Origin: Actinomycetota bacterium
GTDB lineage: Bacteria; Actinomycetota; Actinomycetes; Propionibacteriales; Nocardioidaceae
NCBI GenBank assembly: GCA_009701885.1
Contig: WLJH01000001.1
Location: forward strand, 62,001 to 126,000
Length of the DNA: 64,000 bases
Reading direction: 5' to 3'
Shown: positions 45,025 through 54,422 of the stretch, piece by piece
Numbering within the stretch: the stretch's first letter is position 1
Layout: each line of letters starts with the position of its first letter
Notes under the pieces: generated by a model
The model's input: the letters and a program-made list of their open reading frames with translations, nothing else
Databases searched by the model: none
What the model was told of the DNA's origin: nothing
Made by a program: the position numbers and the translations under genes

Positions 45025-45807
45025 TCATGCTGACTCCTTCGGCACCGGGACCTCCTTGAAGCGCAGGCCCTTCGGGTCCAGCACCTCGCGGATGACCAGC
45101 AGCTCCTCGGTGGTGGGGGTGCGGGTCTCGGGGACGTCCTCGCCGTCGACGTGGAGGGCGCAGCCGCTGGCCTCGAGCACCTGGTCGACGGTCACGCCGG
45201 GGTGGACGCTCAGCAGCCGCAGCGTGCGGCCGGGGCCGTTGACGTCGAGCACCGCGAGGTCGGAGACGATCCGGTGGATGTCGTTGAAGCGGGCCGCGGC
45301 GGGACCGGCCTCGGCCGCTCGCGTCGGTCCCACGCCGGACACGACGTCCACGGCCTCGACGAAGACGCGGGGGGAGTGCCGGGGCACCCAGTACGACGTG
45401 CGGTTGTTGACCGTGTTGCCGGGAGCACCGCGCGAGCCGAGCAGCTGGCGCTGGGGACGGTCGAAGTCGCCGATCGCGGAGATGTTCTGGTTGCCGAACC
45501 GGTCGACCTGGGTGGCGCCCATCATCACGTGCCGCTTGCCGTAGGCCACGACGTCGAAGACGCGGCGGAACGGGATCCAGCCCTCGACCTTGTCGGCCTT
45601 GGTGAACAGCGGGGGAGTGCCGGCCAGGAAGAGGGACTCGCCGTCCGAGATCACCAGGTCGGGGTTGGAGGTCAGCCGAGCCAGGCGGACGCCCAGCATC
45701 GGCAGCATCCCCATCGGGCTGGCGAAGATCTCGCCGTCGTCCTTGAAGGCGTCGGCGATGGCCGCGGCGCAGACGTCGGCGCGGGTCACGGTCTGCTCGG
45801 TGCTCAC
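45025..45807 (-). CDS. ipdB: IpdB, beta subunit of the COCHEA-CoA ring-C hydrolase (260 aa)
   Basis: A class I CoA-transferase-like beta subunit: IFASPMGMLPMLGVRLARLT, DVVAYGKRHVMMGATQVDRF and LLSVHPGVTVDQVLEASG. IpdA and IpdB together open ring C hydrolytically instead of transferring CoA. The ATG at 45807 overlaps the IpdA stop (45804), so the subunits are co-translated. Confidence 0.92.
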   Translation of the reverse strand: MSTEQTVTRADVCAAAIADAFKDDGEIFASPMGMLPMLGVRLARLTSNPDLVISDGESLFLAGTPPLFTKADKVEGWIPFRRVFDVVAYGKRHVMMGATQVDRFGNQNISAIGDFDRPQRQLLGSRGAPGNTVNNRTSYWVPRHSPRVFVEAVDVVSGVGPTRAAEAGPAAARFNDIHRIVSDLAVLDVNGPGRTLRLLSVHPGVTVDQVLEASGCALHVDGEDVPETRTPTTEELLVIREVLDPKGLRFKEVPVPKESA

Positions 45808-46712
45808 TTCGCAGCCTCCTTCTCGGCCTGCTTCTCGGCGCGGAACGCCTCGACGGCGGCCTGGTAGGCCGCCTCGTCACCGGCCAGGAACCGGTCGTGG
45901 AAGGCCTGCCAGTCCTCGTCGGACCCGCCTGCCGCGGCGGCGTACGCCCGCTGGAACGCCTCGTCGCGCTCGTAGTCGGGGGTGCACGTGGTGAAGTGCG
46001 CGCCGTGCGGCGTCTCGACGACGCCGCTCACCATCATCCGGTTGAGCAGCAGCCGCTGGACCGGGGTCTCGTAGGTGAGGCCCGCGGTGTCGACCACCTG
46101 TTCGCACGAGACGTACGCGCGGTCGGCGGCCATGCAGAACAGGTCGTCGAAGTAGGGGTCGGGGCCGAGGTAGGTCGCGTTGCCGTGGGCGTCGGCGCGG
46201 TTCATGTGCACCAGGGCCACGTCGAGCCGCAGCGCGGGGACGGCGACGAGCTCCTCGTGGCCGTGCCCCTCGTCGTACGGGCTGCGGACCGTCTTGATCC
46301 AGGGGTTGTGCACCAGCACGTCGGACCCGAGGCCGGCGCGCATCGGCAGGAACGGCAGGCGCTGCGCCGCGGCCTGCAGGCCGGTGTTGAACATGCCCTC
46401 GTCGAGCTCGACGACCTCGGGGATCGTGCCGTCCTGGCGGGCGCGCTGGAAGTTGGGCTCCAGCGGCACCGAGTCCAAGGAGACGAAGGCGTAGACCAGC
46501 TTGCGCACCTTGCCGGCGCGGGTGAGCAGGCCGACGTCGGCGCCGCCCCAGCTGACCAGCGTGAGGTCCTTCAGGTCGGAGTTGTAGAGGGCGCGGACCA
46601 GCGCCATCGGCTTGCGCCGCGGGCCCCATCCGCCGATCCCGATGGTCATGCCGTCCTCGAGGGTGGCGACGACCTCGTCGATCGTCATCCGCTTGTCGCG
46701 TGGGCCCTTCAC
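45804..46712 (-). CDS. ipdA: IpdA, alpha subunit of the COCHEA-CoA ring-C hydrolase (302 aa)
   Basis: GMTIGIGGWGPRRKPMALVR and DEGMFNTGLQAAAQRLPFLP, then MRAGLGSDV, match mycobacterial IpdA. DPYFDDLFCMAADRAYVS and ETPHGAHFTTCTPDYERDEA are also conserved. GTG 46712 is chosen over ATG 46688 because it overlaps the EchA20 stop (GTGA) and matches the orthologue's N-terminus (KGPRDKR). The C-terminus is a charged helix rich in Ala, Glu and Lys. Confidence 0.92.
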   Translation of the reverse strand: MKGPRDKRMTIDEVVATLEDGMTIGIGGWGPRRKPMALVRALYNSDLKDLTLVSWGGADVGLLTRAGKVRKLVYAFVSLDSVPLEPNFQRARQDGTIPEVVELDEGMFNTGLQAAAQRLPFLPMRAGLGSDVLVHNPWIKTVRSPYDEGHGHEELVAVPALRLDVALVHMNRADAHGNATYLGPDPYFDDLFCMAADRAYVSCEQVVDTAGLTYETPVQRLLLNRMMVSGVVETPHGAHFTTCTPDYERDEAFQRAYAAAAGGSDEDWQAFHDRFLAGDEAAYQAAVEAFRAEKQAEKEAAK

Positions 46713-47470
46713 TTCTTCCCTCCGGCCTTGTCGGTGCCGGCGAACTCGTCGCGCAGCTCGTCGGCCACCCCGGCGAGGTTCAGCTCGAAGGTGAACCCCT
46801 GCTCGAAGCGGTAGGACTTGTTGACGTCGACCGGGTCGATCCCGTTGAGCGCCTCCTTGGCGGCGCGGATGACCCGGGTGTCCTTCTGGGCGATCTCGCC
46901 CGCGACCTTCAGCGCGGCGTCGAGCAGCTGCTCGCGCGGGACGGTCTCGAGGACCGAGCCGAACTGCACGAGGTCGACCGCCTTGATCGTGCGGGCGGTG
47001 AAGTAGAGGGTGCGCAGCATGTGCGGCGGGACCAGCCGCGCCATGTGGGTGGCCGCGCCCAGTGCGCCCTGGTTGACCTCGGGCACGCCGAAGTAGGCGT
47101 CGTCGCTGGCAACGATGCAGTCGGCGTTGCCGACCAGGCCGACGCCGCCGCCGACGCAGAAGCCGTTGACCGCTGCGACCACCGGGACCGCGCACTCGTA
47201 GACCGCCTTGAACGCGGCGTAGCAGCCCTTGTTGGCGCCGAGCAGCGCCTCGAAGCCGCTGGTGTGCTGCATCTCCTTGATGTCGACACCGGCGTTGAAC
47301 CCGCGCCCCTCGGCCCGCAGGACGACGACCTTGGTGCTCATGTCGGCACCGGCCTCGTCGAGGGCCGCGGCCACGTCGAACCAGCCCTGGACCGTGAGTG
47401 CGTTGACGGGCGGGTGCTCCATGGTGATGACGCGGATGCCGTCGTCACGGAGCTCGGAGTGAATCGTCAT
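46709..47470 (-). CDS. echA20: EchA20 ring-D hydrolase, crotonase family (253 aa)
   Basis: This crotonase-fold enzyme opens ring D of the CoA-linked C/D metabolite by retro-Claisen hydrolysis. EGRGFNAGVDIKEMQH forms the first oxyanion-hole segment and VNGFCVGGGVGLVGNADCIV the second. The C-terminal region NKSYRFEQGFTFELNLAG is family-specific. It leads the minus-strand operon, 21 bp from the KstR2 operator. GAAAGG precedes its ATG. Confidence 0.9.
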   Translation of the reverse strand: MTIHSELRDDGIRVITMEHPPVNALTVQGWFDVAAALDEAGADMSTKVVVLRAEGRGFNAGVDIKEMQHTSGFEALLGANKGCYAAFKAVYECAVPVVAAVNGFCVGGGVGLVGNADCIVASDDAYFGVPEVNQGALGAATHMARLVPPHMLRTLYFTARTIKAVDLVQFGSVLETVPREQLLDAALKVAGEIAQKDTRVIRAAKEALNGIDPVDVNKSYRFEQGFTFELNLAGVADELRDEFAGTDKAGGKK

Positions 47471-47491
47471 GAGGGCCTTTCAGGGCGACCA

Positions 47492-47505
47492 AGCAAGTGC
47501 TTGGT
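47492..47505. promoter_or_regulatory. KstR2-type operator between echA20 and the SDR genes
   Basis: AGCAAGTGCTTGGT matches AnCAAGnnCTTGnT exactly. TAGGGT (47505-47510) and AGCA follow, exactly as at 36216. The SDR ATG comes 6 nt after the hexamer. Confidence 0.92.
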
Positions 47506-47516
47506 AGGGTAGCAGC

Positions 47517-48263
47517 ATGGCGCTCTCGCTGGACCTCGCAGGACGGGTCGTCCTCGTCACCGGCGGCACCCGCGGCATCGGTCGCGGCATCACCACCGCG
47601 TTCCTCGACGCCGGGGCCACGGTCGTGACCTGCTCGCGCTCGGAGGTCGAGCCCGTGCCGGGCAGCAGCCACCGCGTGTGCGACGTCAGGGACGCCGAGG
47701 CGGTGACCGCCATGGTCGAGGCGGTCGTCGCCGAGCACGGGCGGCTGGACGTGCTGGTCAACAACGCGGGGGGAGCTCCCGCGACCGACGCGGCCACCGC
47801 CTCGCCGCGCTTCCACGACAAGATCCTCGCGCTCAACCTCAGCGCCCCCCTGGTGCTCGCCCAGGCCGCCAACCGGGTCATGCAGGAGCAGGAGAGCGGC
47901 GGCGCGATCGTGAACATCTCCTCGATCTCCGCGCACCGCCCCGCACCCACGATCGCCGCGTACGGCGCCGCGAAGGCGGGTCTGGACTCCCTCACCCGGT
48001 CGCTGGCGATGGAGTGGGGGCCGCGCGTGCGGGTCAACGCCATCGACGTCGGCCTGTGCCGCACCGAGCAGACCGACGACCACTACGGCGACGACGCGCG
48101 GGTCGCCGCGATCGAGTCGACCATCCCGCTCGGTCGGATGGCGACGCCGATCGAGGTGGGCCACGTCGCGGTCTTCCTGGCCAGTCCGCTGGCGTCGTAC
48201 GTCTCGGGGGCGCGCGTGACCTGCGACGGCGGCGGCGAGCCGCCGGTCTTCCTCCACCTCTGA
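47517..48263 (+). CDS. Short-chain dehydrogenase, Rv3549c-type (248 aa)
   Basis: A classical SDR with VTGGTRGIGRGITTAFLDAG, VNNAGGAPATD, SSISAHRPAPTIAAYGAAKA (Ser, Tyr, Lys) and a C-terminus VTCDGGGEPPVFLHL. In mycobacteria the same divergent position next to echA20 is held by Rv3549c, a KstR2-regulon gene whose exact step is unassigned. ATG 47517 lies 6 nt after the -10-like TAGGGT, so translation probably begins at the mRNA 5' end. Confidence 0.87.
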   Translation: MALSLDLAGRVVLVTGGTRGIGRGITTAFLDAGATVVTCSRSEVEPVPGSSHRVCDVRDAEAVTAMVEAVVAEHGRLDVLVNNAGGAPATDAATASPRFHDKILALNLSAPLVLAQAANRVMQEQESGGAIVNISSISAHRPAPTIAAYGAAKAGLDSLTRSLAMEWGPRVRVNAIDVGLCRTEQTDDHYGDDARVAAIESTIPLGRMATPIEVGHVAVFLASPLASYVSGARVTCDGGGEPPVFLHL

Positions 48264-48297
48264 CCCACCCGACCCTCCCCACCTCCCAAGGAGTCCC

Positions 48298-49179
48298 ATG
48301 TCCGACCTCCTCGCCGGTCGCGTCGCGATCGTCACCGGTGCCGGCCGCGGCATCGGCCGTGCCCACGCCCTCGAGCTGGCCCGCCACGGCGCGGCCGTGG
48401 TCGTCAACGACTACGGCGTCTCGCTCGCCGGTGAGGACACCGGCGAGACCCCGGCCGAGCAGGTCGTCGCCGAGATCGAGGCCGCCGGCGGCCGGGCGGT
48501 CGTCAACACCGCCGACGTGGCCGACTGGGACCAGGCGGCGGCGATGGTCCAGCAGGCGATCGACACCTTCGGCGGGCTCGACATCCTGGTCAACAACGCC
48601 GGCTTCGTCCGCGACCGGATGCTCGTGAACACCTCCGAGGAGGAGTGGGACGCCGTCATCCGGGTGCTCCTCAAGGGCCACTTCGCGCCGCTGCGCCACG
48701 CCGGCGCCTACTGGCGCGAGGAGGCCAAGGCCGGCCGGACCCGCGCCGCGCGGGTCGTCAACACCTCCTCCGGCGCGGGTCTGCAGGGATCGGTCGGCCA
48801 GTCGGCGTACTCCGCGGCCAAGGCGGGCGTCGCGGGTCTGACCCTTGTCGCCGCCCAGGAGATGGGTCGTTACGGCGTGACCGTCAACGCCATCGCCCCG
48901 GTCGCCAAGACCCGGATGACCGAAGGAGCCTTCGACACCTCGCAGATGGCGCTGCCCGAGGACAACAGCCCGGTCGTCGCGTGGTTGGTCTCCGAGGAGG
49001 CAGGCGACGTCACCGGCCGGATGATCGAGATCGACGGCTCGGTCATCACGCTCGAGAACGGCTGGTCCCACGGGGAGTCCCGCGACGCCGGCACCCGGTG
49101 GTCGGCCTCCGACGTCGGGCCCGCCCTGCGCGAGATGATCGCGGCCGCGCCGGACCCGGAGCCGGTGTACGGGGCGTGA
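48298..49179 (+). CDS. Short-chain dehydrogenase, Rv3548c-type (293 aa)
   Basis: VTGAGRGIGRAHALELARHG, LVNNAGFVRDRMLVNTSEEE and SGAGLQGSVGQSAYSAAKAG show an intact SDR active site. The long form with a C-terminal extension (about residues 245-293) resembles the dehydrogenase part of 17beta-HSD4-type enzymes and Rv3548c. AAGGAG precedes ATG 48298. It should oxidise a beta-hydroxyacyl-CoA in C/D-ring catabolism. Confidence 0.87.
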   Translation: MSDLLAGRVAIVTGAGRGIGRAHALELARHGAAVVVNDYGVSLAGEDTGETPAEQVVAEIEAAGGRAVVNTADVADWDQAAAMVQQAIDTFGGLDILVNNAGFVRDRMLVNTSEEEWDAVIRVLLKGHFAPLRHAGAYWREEAKAGRTRAARVVNTSSGAGLQGSVGQSAYSAAKAGVAGLTLVAAQEMGRYGVTVNAIAPVAKTRMTEGAFDTSQMALPEDNSPVVAWLVSEEAGDVTGRMIEIDGSVITLENGWSHGESRDAGTRWSASDVGPALREMIAAAPDPEPVYGA

Positions 49180-49187
49180 GGCGGGAA

Positions 49188-49250
49188 GGTTCAGCGGCCG
49201 GCCGCTGAACCTCACGGTGCCCCGCTGCACCTGCATCGGCGCACCGTCAG
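49188..49250. repeat. Palindromic repeat unit 1 (hairpin A plus hairpin B)
   Basis: A perfect 24-bp palindrome lies at 49188-49211 (arms GGTTCAGCGGCC and GGCCGCTGAACC). A second hairpin at 49215-49246 pairs CGGTGCCCCGCTGCA with TGCATCGGCGCACCG (13 of 15 bases). Unit 2 repeats the whole arrangement. Confidence 0.75.
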
Positions 49251-49279
49251 GTGGGGTGGGCCTGTGTCAGCGCTGGGTG

Positions 49280-49346
49280 GTGAGGTTCAGCGGCGCCCCG
49301 CTGAACCTCACGGTGCCGCGCTGCACCTGCATCGGCGCACCGTCAG
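49280..49346. repeat. Palindromic repeat unit 2 (hairpin A plus hairpin B)
   Basis: Hairpin A has perfect 14-bp arms, GTGAGGTTCAGCGG (49280-49293) and CCGCTGAACCTCAC (49298-49311), with a CGCC loop. Hairpin B (49311-49342) differs from unit 1 by one base. The two units are direct copies about 96 bp apart. Confidence 0.8.
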
Positions 49347-49366
49347 ATCAGGCCACGGCGTGTCAC

Positions 49367-50302
49367 TCAGGCGGCCGCGTGCTCGAGTCGGAAGCGGAGC
49401 CGCGCAAGAAATGGCGCAGGATGCTCGAGGTCGGACCAGGTCATGCGTACGACGATCCATCCCTGTTCGCGCAGCCGGTCCTCGCGACGCTTTTCCCGCA
49501 TGATCGCTTGCTCGAGGGTCTCACCGGGGCGTCGGTACCGGTGGTACTTCTGCCGGCCGTCGAACTCCACGATGACCTTGCGCGCCGGCCATGCGAAGTC
49601 GACCCGCCCGATGAGTGCACCTGTCTCATCGTGCACCTCCAGCTGCAGAACGGGCGCCGGCATGCCGTGGTCCTGGAAGAGCATTCGCGCCCGTGTCTCT
49701 CCGACGCTCTCGCTGCCAAGGCTCGCGTGATCCACTTTCAAGAGCAGGTCGAGGTGGGCAGACCACTGCTGTCGACGCGTCAGCTCGGCCGACAGGCCCT
49801 CCTTCGTCACGAGGCCTCGGTGCAGGAAGTCATCGAGGAGGACGACGGCGGGGTCGCGGGGGAGGATGGCAGCGGTGTCCAGAGCCGTCCTGACCGGGGT
49901 CGTCACCCAGTGCTCGCCCACCTTGGTGACGTCATGCACGTCGCAGCGGCCCTGGTGATGGTGCACGGATGCCTGACGTCGCTCGCCGGCGGCGTACAGG
50001 TCGGTGAGGTGCACGTCAGCCAGCGGCATGCCCCATTCCGGCGCGCCCTGGAGGAGTGCCGCGCTGATGTGGGAGGCGGCGACGTCGTCCCCGTACAACT
50101 GCAGCACCCCGTGCGTCAGCATCAGGTGCCGGTGGCGGGGCCCTGCGGCCGTCCAGCGGGCAGGGTCGGCGTAGACGCCGTGCCGGACCCTCGCCAAGCA
50201 GCCTGAGCGGCGCAGACGAAGGATCGCCTGGTCGTGGATCCCCATCGCGACCAGGTCCCGCCGCAGCACGATGCCGTGCTCGTCGAAGAGGTGCTCGATC
50301 AT
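49367..50302 (-). CDS. DUF559 endonuclease-like protein with AbiEi-type N-terminus (311 aa)
   Basis: The N-terminal winged-helix (about 1-60, LRRDLVAMGIHDQAILRLRR then SGCLARVRHGVY) resembles the AbiEi antitoxin domain. The C-terminal part (about 195-305) is a DUF559/Vsr-like fold with GRVDFAWPARKVIVEFDGRQ, EKRREDRLREQGW and VVRMTW, the usual D-E-K nuclease pattern. Many actinobacteria carry several copies; function is unproven. There is no partner toxin next to it. It is flanked on both sides by palindromic repeats and interrupts the sterol cluster. Confidence 0.78.
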   Translation of the reverse strand: MIEHLFDEHGIVLRRDLVAMGIHDQAILRLRRSGCLARVRHGVYADPARWTAAGPRHRHLMLTHGVLQLYGDDVAASHISAALLQGAPEWGMPLADVHLTDLYAAGERRQASVHHHQGRCDVHDVTKVGEHWVTTPVRTALDTAAILPRDPAVVLLDDFLHRGLVTKEGLSAELTRRQQWSAHLDLLLKVDHASLGSESVGETRARMLFQDHGMPAPVLQLEVHDETGALIGRVDFAWPARKVIVEFDGRQKYHRYRRPGETLEQAIMREKRREDRLREQGWIVVRMTWSDLEHPAPFLARLRFRLEHAAA

Positions 50303-50361
50303 CAGCCCAGCATCGGCGAACTGCGCACGGGGCGTCGGGCGTCATCCACAGGCGGTCCTGC

Positions 50362-50393
50362 GTGAGGTTCATCGGCGCGCCGCTGAACCTCAC
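50362..50393. repeat. Palindromic repeat, hairpin A copy 3
   Basis: GTGAGGTTCATCGG (50362-50375) pairs with CCGCTGAACCTCAC (50380-50393) with one mismatch, loop CGCG. It is the same element as at 49280, on the other side of the DUF559 gene. Confidence 0.75.
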
Positions 50394-50423
50394 GCCCCTG
50401 GGATGAAGGTGCAGCGGCGGACC

Positions 50424-50455
50424 GTGAGCTCCAGCGGCGCCCCGCTGAAACTCAC
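50424..50455. repeat. Palindromic repeat, hairpin A copy 4 (diverged)
   Basis: GTGAGCTCCAGCGG (50424-50437) and CCGCTGAAACTCAC (50442-50455), loop CGCC, with changes at two stem positions. A GGTGCAGCGG fragment resembling hairpin B precedes it at 50409. Confidence 0.65.
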
Positions 50456-50491
50456 AGCCGACAGCCTGAGCCCACAGCCGACAGCCTGAGC
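50453..50491. repeat. Two-copy 20-bp direct repeat
   Basis: CACAGCCGACAGCCTGAGC occurs twice in tandem (50453-50471 and 50473-50491). It is just downstream of the fadA5 stop on the minus strand and joins the palindromic repeats. Confidence 0.7.
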
Positions 50492-50524
50492 ACCCCGCCG
50501 GCCCCGCCAGCGCCGAGCCGACCT

Positions 50525-51697
<1,173 letters not shown>

Positions 51698-51698
51698 C

Positions 51699-51712
51699 TA
51701 GAACACGTTCTT
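51699..51712. promoter_or_regulatory. KstR-type operator at fadA5
   Basis: TAGAACACGTTCTT differs from the consensus only in the last base. Read on the minus strand its TA end opens TAGTTT, a -10-like hexamer for fadA5. Confidence 0.85.
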
Positions 51713-51783
51713 GTTCGTGTCACGGCAGTGCCACTCCGGGTGAGATCGTTGCCGCCGTACCGACGGTATGTAATGCTGCTCAC

Positions 51784-51797
51784 TAGAACGTGTTCCA
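51784..51797. promoter_or_regulatory. KstR-type operator at cyp125
   Basis: TAGAACGTGTTCCA is an exact consensus match, 73 nt before the P450 start codon. The two operators in this intergenic region are 85 bp apart, so each divergent gene has its own. Confidence 0.88.
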
Positions 51798-51870
51798 CAT
51801 CGCACGACCGTGCCGTCGGACGAGCAGATCACGCCCACCCCACCACGAGCCCATGACGAGGGAGCAGCCC

Positions 51871-53109
51871 GTGACGATCGCCGAGACCCCCCTGGCGCCG
51901 TTCGACCCGACCGACCCCGACCTGATGCTGGCCCGGATGCCGCACGACGAGCTGCTCGCGCTGCGTCGCAACGCCCCGGTCTCCTTCGTCGTCCAGGACG
52001 AGGTCGCCCGGGCGGGCTTCCCGGACCACGAGGGCTACTGGGCGATCAGCCGGCACGCCGACGTCGCGGCGGTGTCGAAGAACCAGACCGACTTCTCCAC
52101 CGCCGCCAACGGCGTGATCATGCGGTTCGCACCCGACATGACCAAGGAGAACCGCGAGGGCTCCAACTTCCTGCTGATCAACCACGACGCCCCCGAGCAC
52201 ACCAAGCTGCGCCAGATCGTCTCCCGCGCCTTCACCCCGCGCGCGATCAACGCCCTGCACGACGACCTGCAGACCCGCGCCCGGACCATCTGGGCCGAGG
52301 CGGTCGAGTCCGGTAGCGGGGACTTCGTCGAGCAGGTGGCCGCCGAGCTGCCGCTCCAGGCGATCGCCGACCTCCTGGGCGTGCCGCAGGCCGACCGGGG
52401 CAAGCTCTTCGACTGGTCGAACCAGCTCATGTCGTACGACGACCCGACCGTCGAGGGCGACCAGATGGTGGCGTTCGCCGAGATCCTGGGCTACTCGATG
52501 GCCCTGGCCGACGAGCGCCGCAAGAACCCGCAGGACGACATCGTCACCAAGCTGGTCAGCGCCGACGTGGACGGTCGCGGCCTCACCGACGACGAGTTCG
52601 GGTTCTTCATGATCCTGCTGGCCGTGGCCGGCAACGAGACCACCCGCAACGCCATCACCTGGGGCATGCACGCCTTCGCCACCCACCCCGAGCAGTGGGA
52701 GACCTTCGTCGCCCAGCGCCCGTCGACGGCGACCGACGAGATCATCCGGTGGGCCACCCCGGTGACGGCCTTCCAGCGCACGGCCGTGCGCGACGTCGAG
52801 ATCGGGGGCATCCAGGTGCCGGCCGGCGAGCGCGTGGGCCTGCTCTACGCCAGTGCGAACTTCGACGAGGACGTCTTCACCGACCCCTTCACCTTCGACG
52901 TGCTGCGCGACCACAACCCGCACCAGGCCTTCGGCGGCCACGGGGCGCACTACTGCATCGGCGCCAACCTGGCGCGCATGGAGGTCGACCTGATCTTCAA
53001 CGCGATCGCCGACAGCGGTGTGAGGGTCGAGCTGCTCGGGGAGCCGGCCCGGCTTCGCAGCGGCTGGCTCAACGGCGTCAAGTCCATGCCGGTCGCCTAC
53101 CACCACTGA
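51871..53109 (+). CDS. cyp125: CYP125-type steroid C26/C27 monooxygenase, copy 1 (412 aa)
   Basis: CYP125 oxidises the terminal methyl of the sterol side chain to the acid. The I-helix motif AVAGNETTRNAI, ExxR region EIIRWATPVTAFQRTAVRD and haem loop FGGHGAHYCIGANLAR with C362 are intact. The sequence around HDAPEHTKLRQIVSRAFTPR also matches. GTG 51871 is chosen because GAGGGAG (51858-51864) stands 6 nt before it; ATG 51853 is in frame but lacks such a site. The frame also continues upstream into the KstR operator. Confidence 0.9.
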   Translation: MTIAETPLAPFDPTDPDLMLARMPHDELLALRRNAPVSFVVQDEVARAGFPDHEGYWAISRHADVAAVSKNQTDFSTAANGVIMRFAPDMTKENREGSNFLLINHDAPEHTKLRQIVSRAFTPRAINALHDDLQTRARTIWAEAVESGSGDFVEQVAAELPLQAIADLLGVPQADRGKLFDWSNQLMSYDDPTVEGDQMVAFAEILGYSMALADERRKNPQDDIVTKLVSADVDGRGLTDDEFGFFMILLAVAGNETTRNAITWGMHAFATHPEQWETFVAQRPSTATDEIIRWATPVTAFQRTAVRDVEIGGIQVPAGERVGLLYASANFDEDVFTDPFTFDVLRDHNPHQAFGGHGAHYCIGANLARMEVDLIFNAIADSGVRVELLGEPARLRSGWLNGVKSMPVAYHH

Positions 53110-53152
53110 CACACTGCCCGCACCGCTCGACACCCCACGCACGAGGAGCACC

Positions 53153-54397
53153 ATGTCCGTCGCCGACGTCCTGCCGGAGGGATTCTCCGACTTCACCGAC
53201 CCGTTCCTGCTCGAGCGAGGCATCCCGCACGAGTCGTTCCGGGCGGCGCGCCAGCAGTTCCCGGTCACGTGGGTGGAGCAGGAGAAGGGCACGTACGACG
53301 GGATGTCGGAGGAGTCCGGCAGCGGCTACTGGGCCGTGACCAAGCACGCGGACGTCTCGGCCGTCTCGAAGAACTCCAAGGACTGGTCGACCGAGGAGAA
53401 CGGCGCGATCATCCGATTCTCCGAGGGGATGCTGCGCGAGCAGGTCGAGCTGCAGCGCACCATCCTGCTCAACCAGGACCCGCCGCACCACACGCAGCAC
53501 CGCGCGATCATCAGCCGCGGCTTCACGCCCCGCTCGATCGCGGAGCTCGAGGAGACCATGGAGCGCCGCTCGCGCCAGATCGTCACCGACGCGTTAGCCC
53601 AGGGGCGGGGCAACTTCGTGGAGCAGGTCGCCGCCGAGCTGCCCCTCCAGGCGATCGCGGACCTGATCGGCGTCCCGCAGGAGGACCGGCACAAGCTGTT
53701 CGACTGGTCGAACCAGATGCTCGCCTCCGACGACCCCGACATCGCGGGCGAGCCGGACGTCGCGGCCGCCGAGATCCTGGCCTACGCGATGATGATGGCG
53801 GCCGACCGCAAGGCGAACCCGCGCGAGGACATCGTCACCAAGCTCGTCCACGCCCACAGCGGCGACCGCGGCCTGACCGACGACGAGTTCGGCTTCTTCG
53901 TGATCCTGCTCGCGGTCGCCGGCAACGAGACCACCCGCAACGCCATCACCCACGGCATGAACGCCTTCTTCGACAACCCCGACCAGTGGGAGCTGTGGAA
54001 GGCCGAGCGCCCCGACACGATGGTCGACGAGGTCGTGCGCTGGGCCAGCCCGATCAGCGTCTTCCAGCGCACCGCGCTGCGCGACACCGAGGTCGGCGGG
54101 GTGCCCGTGGCCCAGGGCCAGCGCGTGGGCCTGTTCTACGCCAGCGCCAACTTCGACGAGGACGTCTTCACCGACCCGTTCCGGTTCGACATCACTCGCG
54201 ACCCCAACCCGCAGCTCGGCTTCGGCGGTCACGGCGCGCACTACTGCCTGGGCGCCAACCTGGCCCGCCAGGAGATCCGGGTCATCTTCCACGCGTTGGC
54301 GGACCTGGTCCCGGACATCACCCGCCTCTCGGAGCCCTCGCGGCTGCGGCACTCCTGGGTCAACGGGATCAAGGACCTCCAGGTCTCCTACACCTGA
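53153..54397 (+). CDS. CYP125-type P450, tandem copy 2 (414 aa)
   Basis: A paralogue of the preceding gene. The I-helix is AVAGNETTRNAITHGM, the haem cysteine is C365 in GHGAHYCLGANLARQ, and the ELPLQAIADLIGVPQEDRHK segment is shared with copy 1. The N-terminal 80 residues differ most (FLLERGIPHESFRAARQQFP). It probably acts on the sterol side chain too, perhaps on a different tail or isomer. It lies 43 bp downstream, preceded by GAGGAG, in the same KstR-controlled unit. Confidence 0.87.
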   Translation: MSVADVLPEGFSDFTDPFLLERGIPHESFRAARQQFPVTWVEQEKGTYDGMSEESGSGYWAVTKHADVSAVSKNSKDWSTEENGAIIRFSEGMLREQVELQRTILLNQDPPHHTQHRAIISRGFTPRSIAELEETMERRSRQIVTDALAQGRGNFVEQVAAELPLQAIADLIGVPQEDRHKLFDWSNQMLASDDPDIAGEPDVAAAEILAYAMMMAADRKANPREDIVTKLVHAHSGDRGLTDDEFGFFVILLAVAGNETTRNAITHGMNAFFDNPDQWELWKAERPDTMVDEVVRWASPISVFQRTALRDTEVGGVPVAQGQRVGLFYASANFDEDVFTDPFRFDITRDPNPQLGFGGHGAHYCLGANLARQEIRVIFHALADLVPDITRLSEPSRLRHSWVNGIKDLQVSYT

Positions 54398-54422
54398 GCA
54401 CCGGACGGCCGATGGGAGCGGG

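Noticed and set aside
49188..49346. CRISPR array
   Set aside because: There are only two repeat units, they are hairpins with a flanking gene, and no regular spacers or cas genes are present.
49367..50302. A full toxin-antitoxin system
   Set aside because: The N-terminus resembles AbiEi but there is no AbiEii-type toxin gene next to it, and the C-terminus is DUF559.
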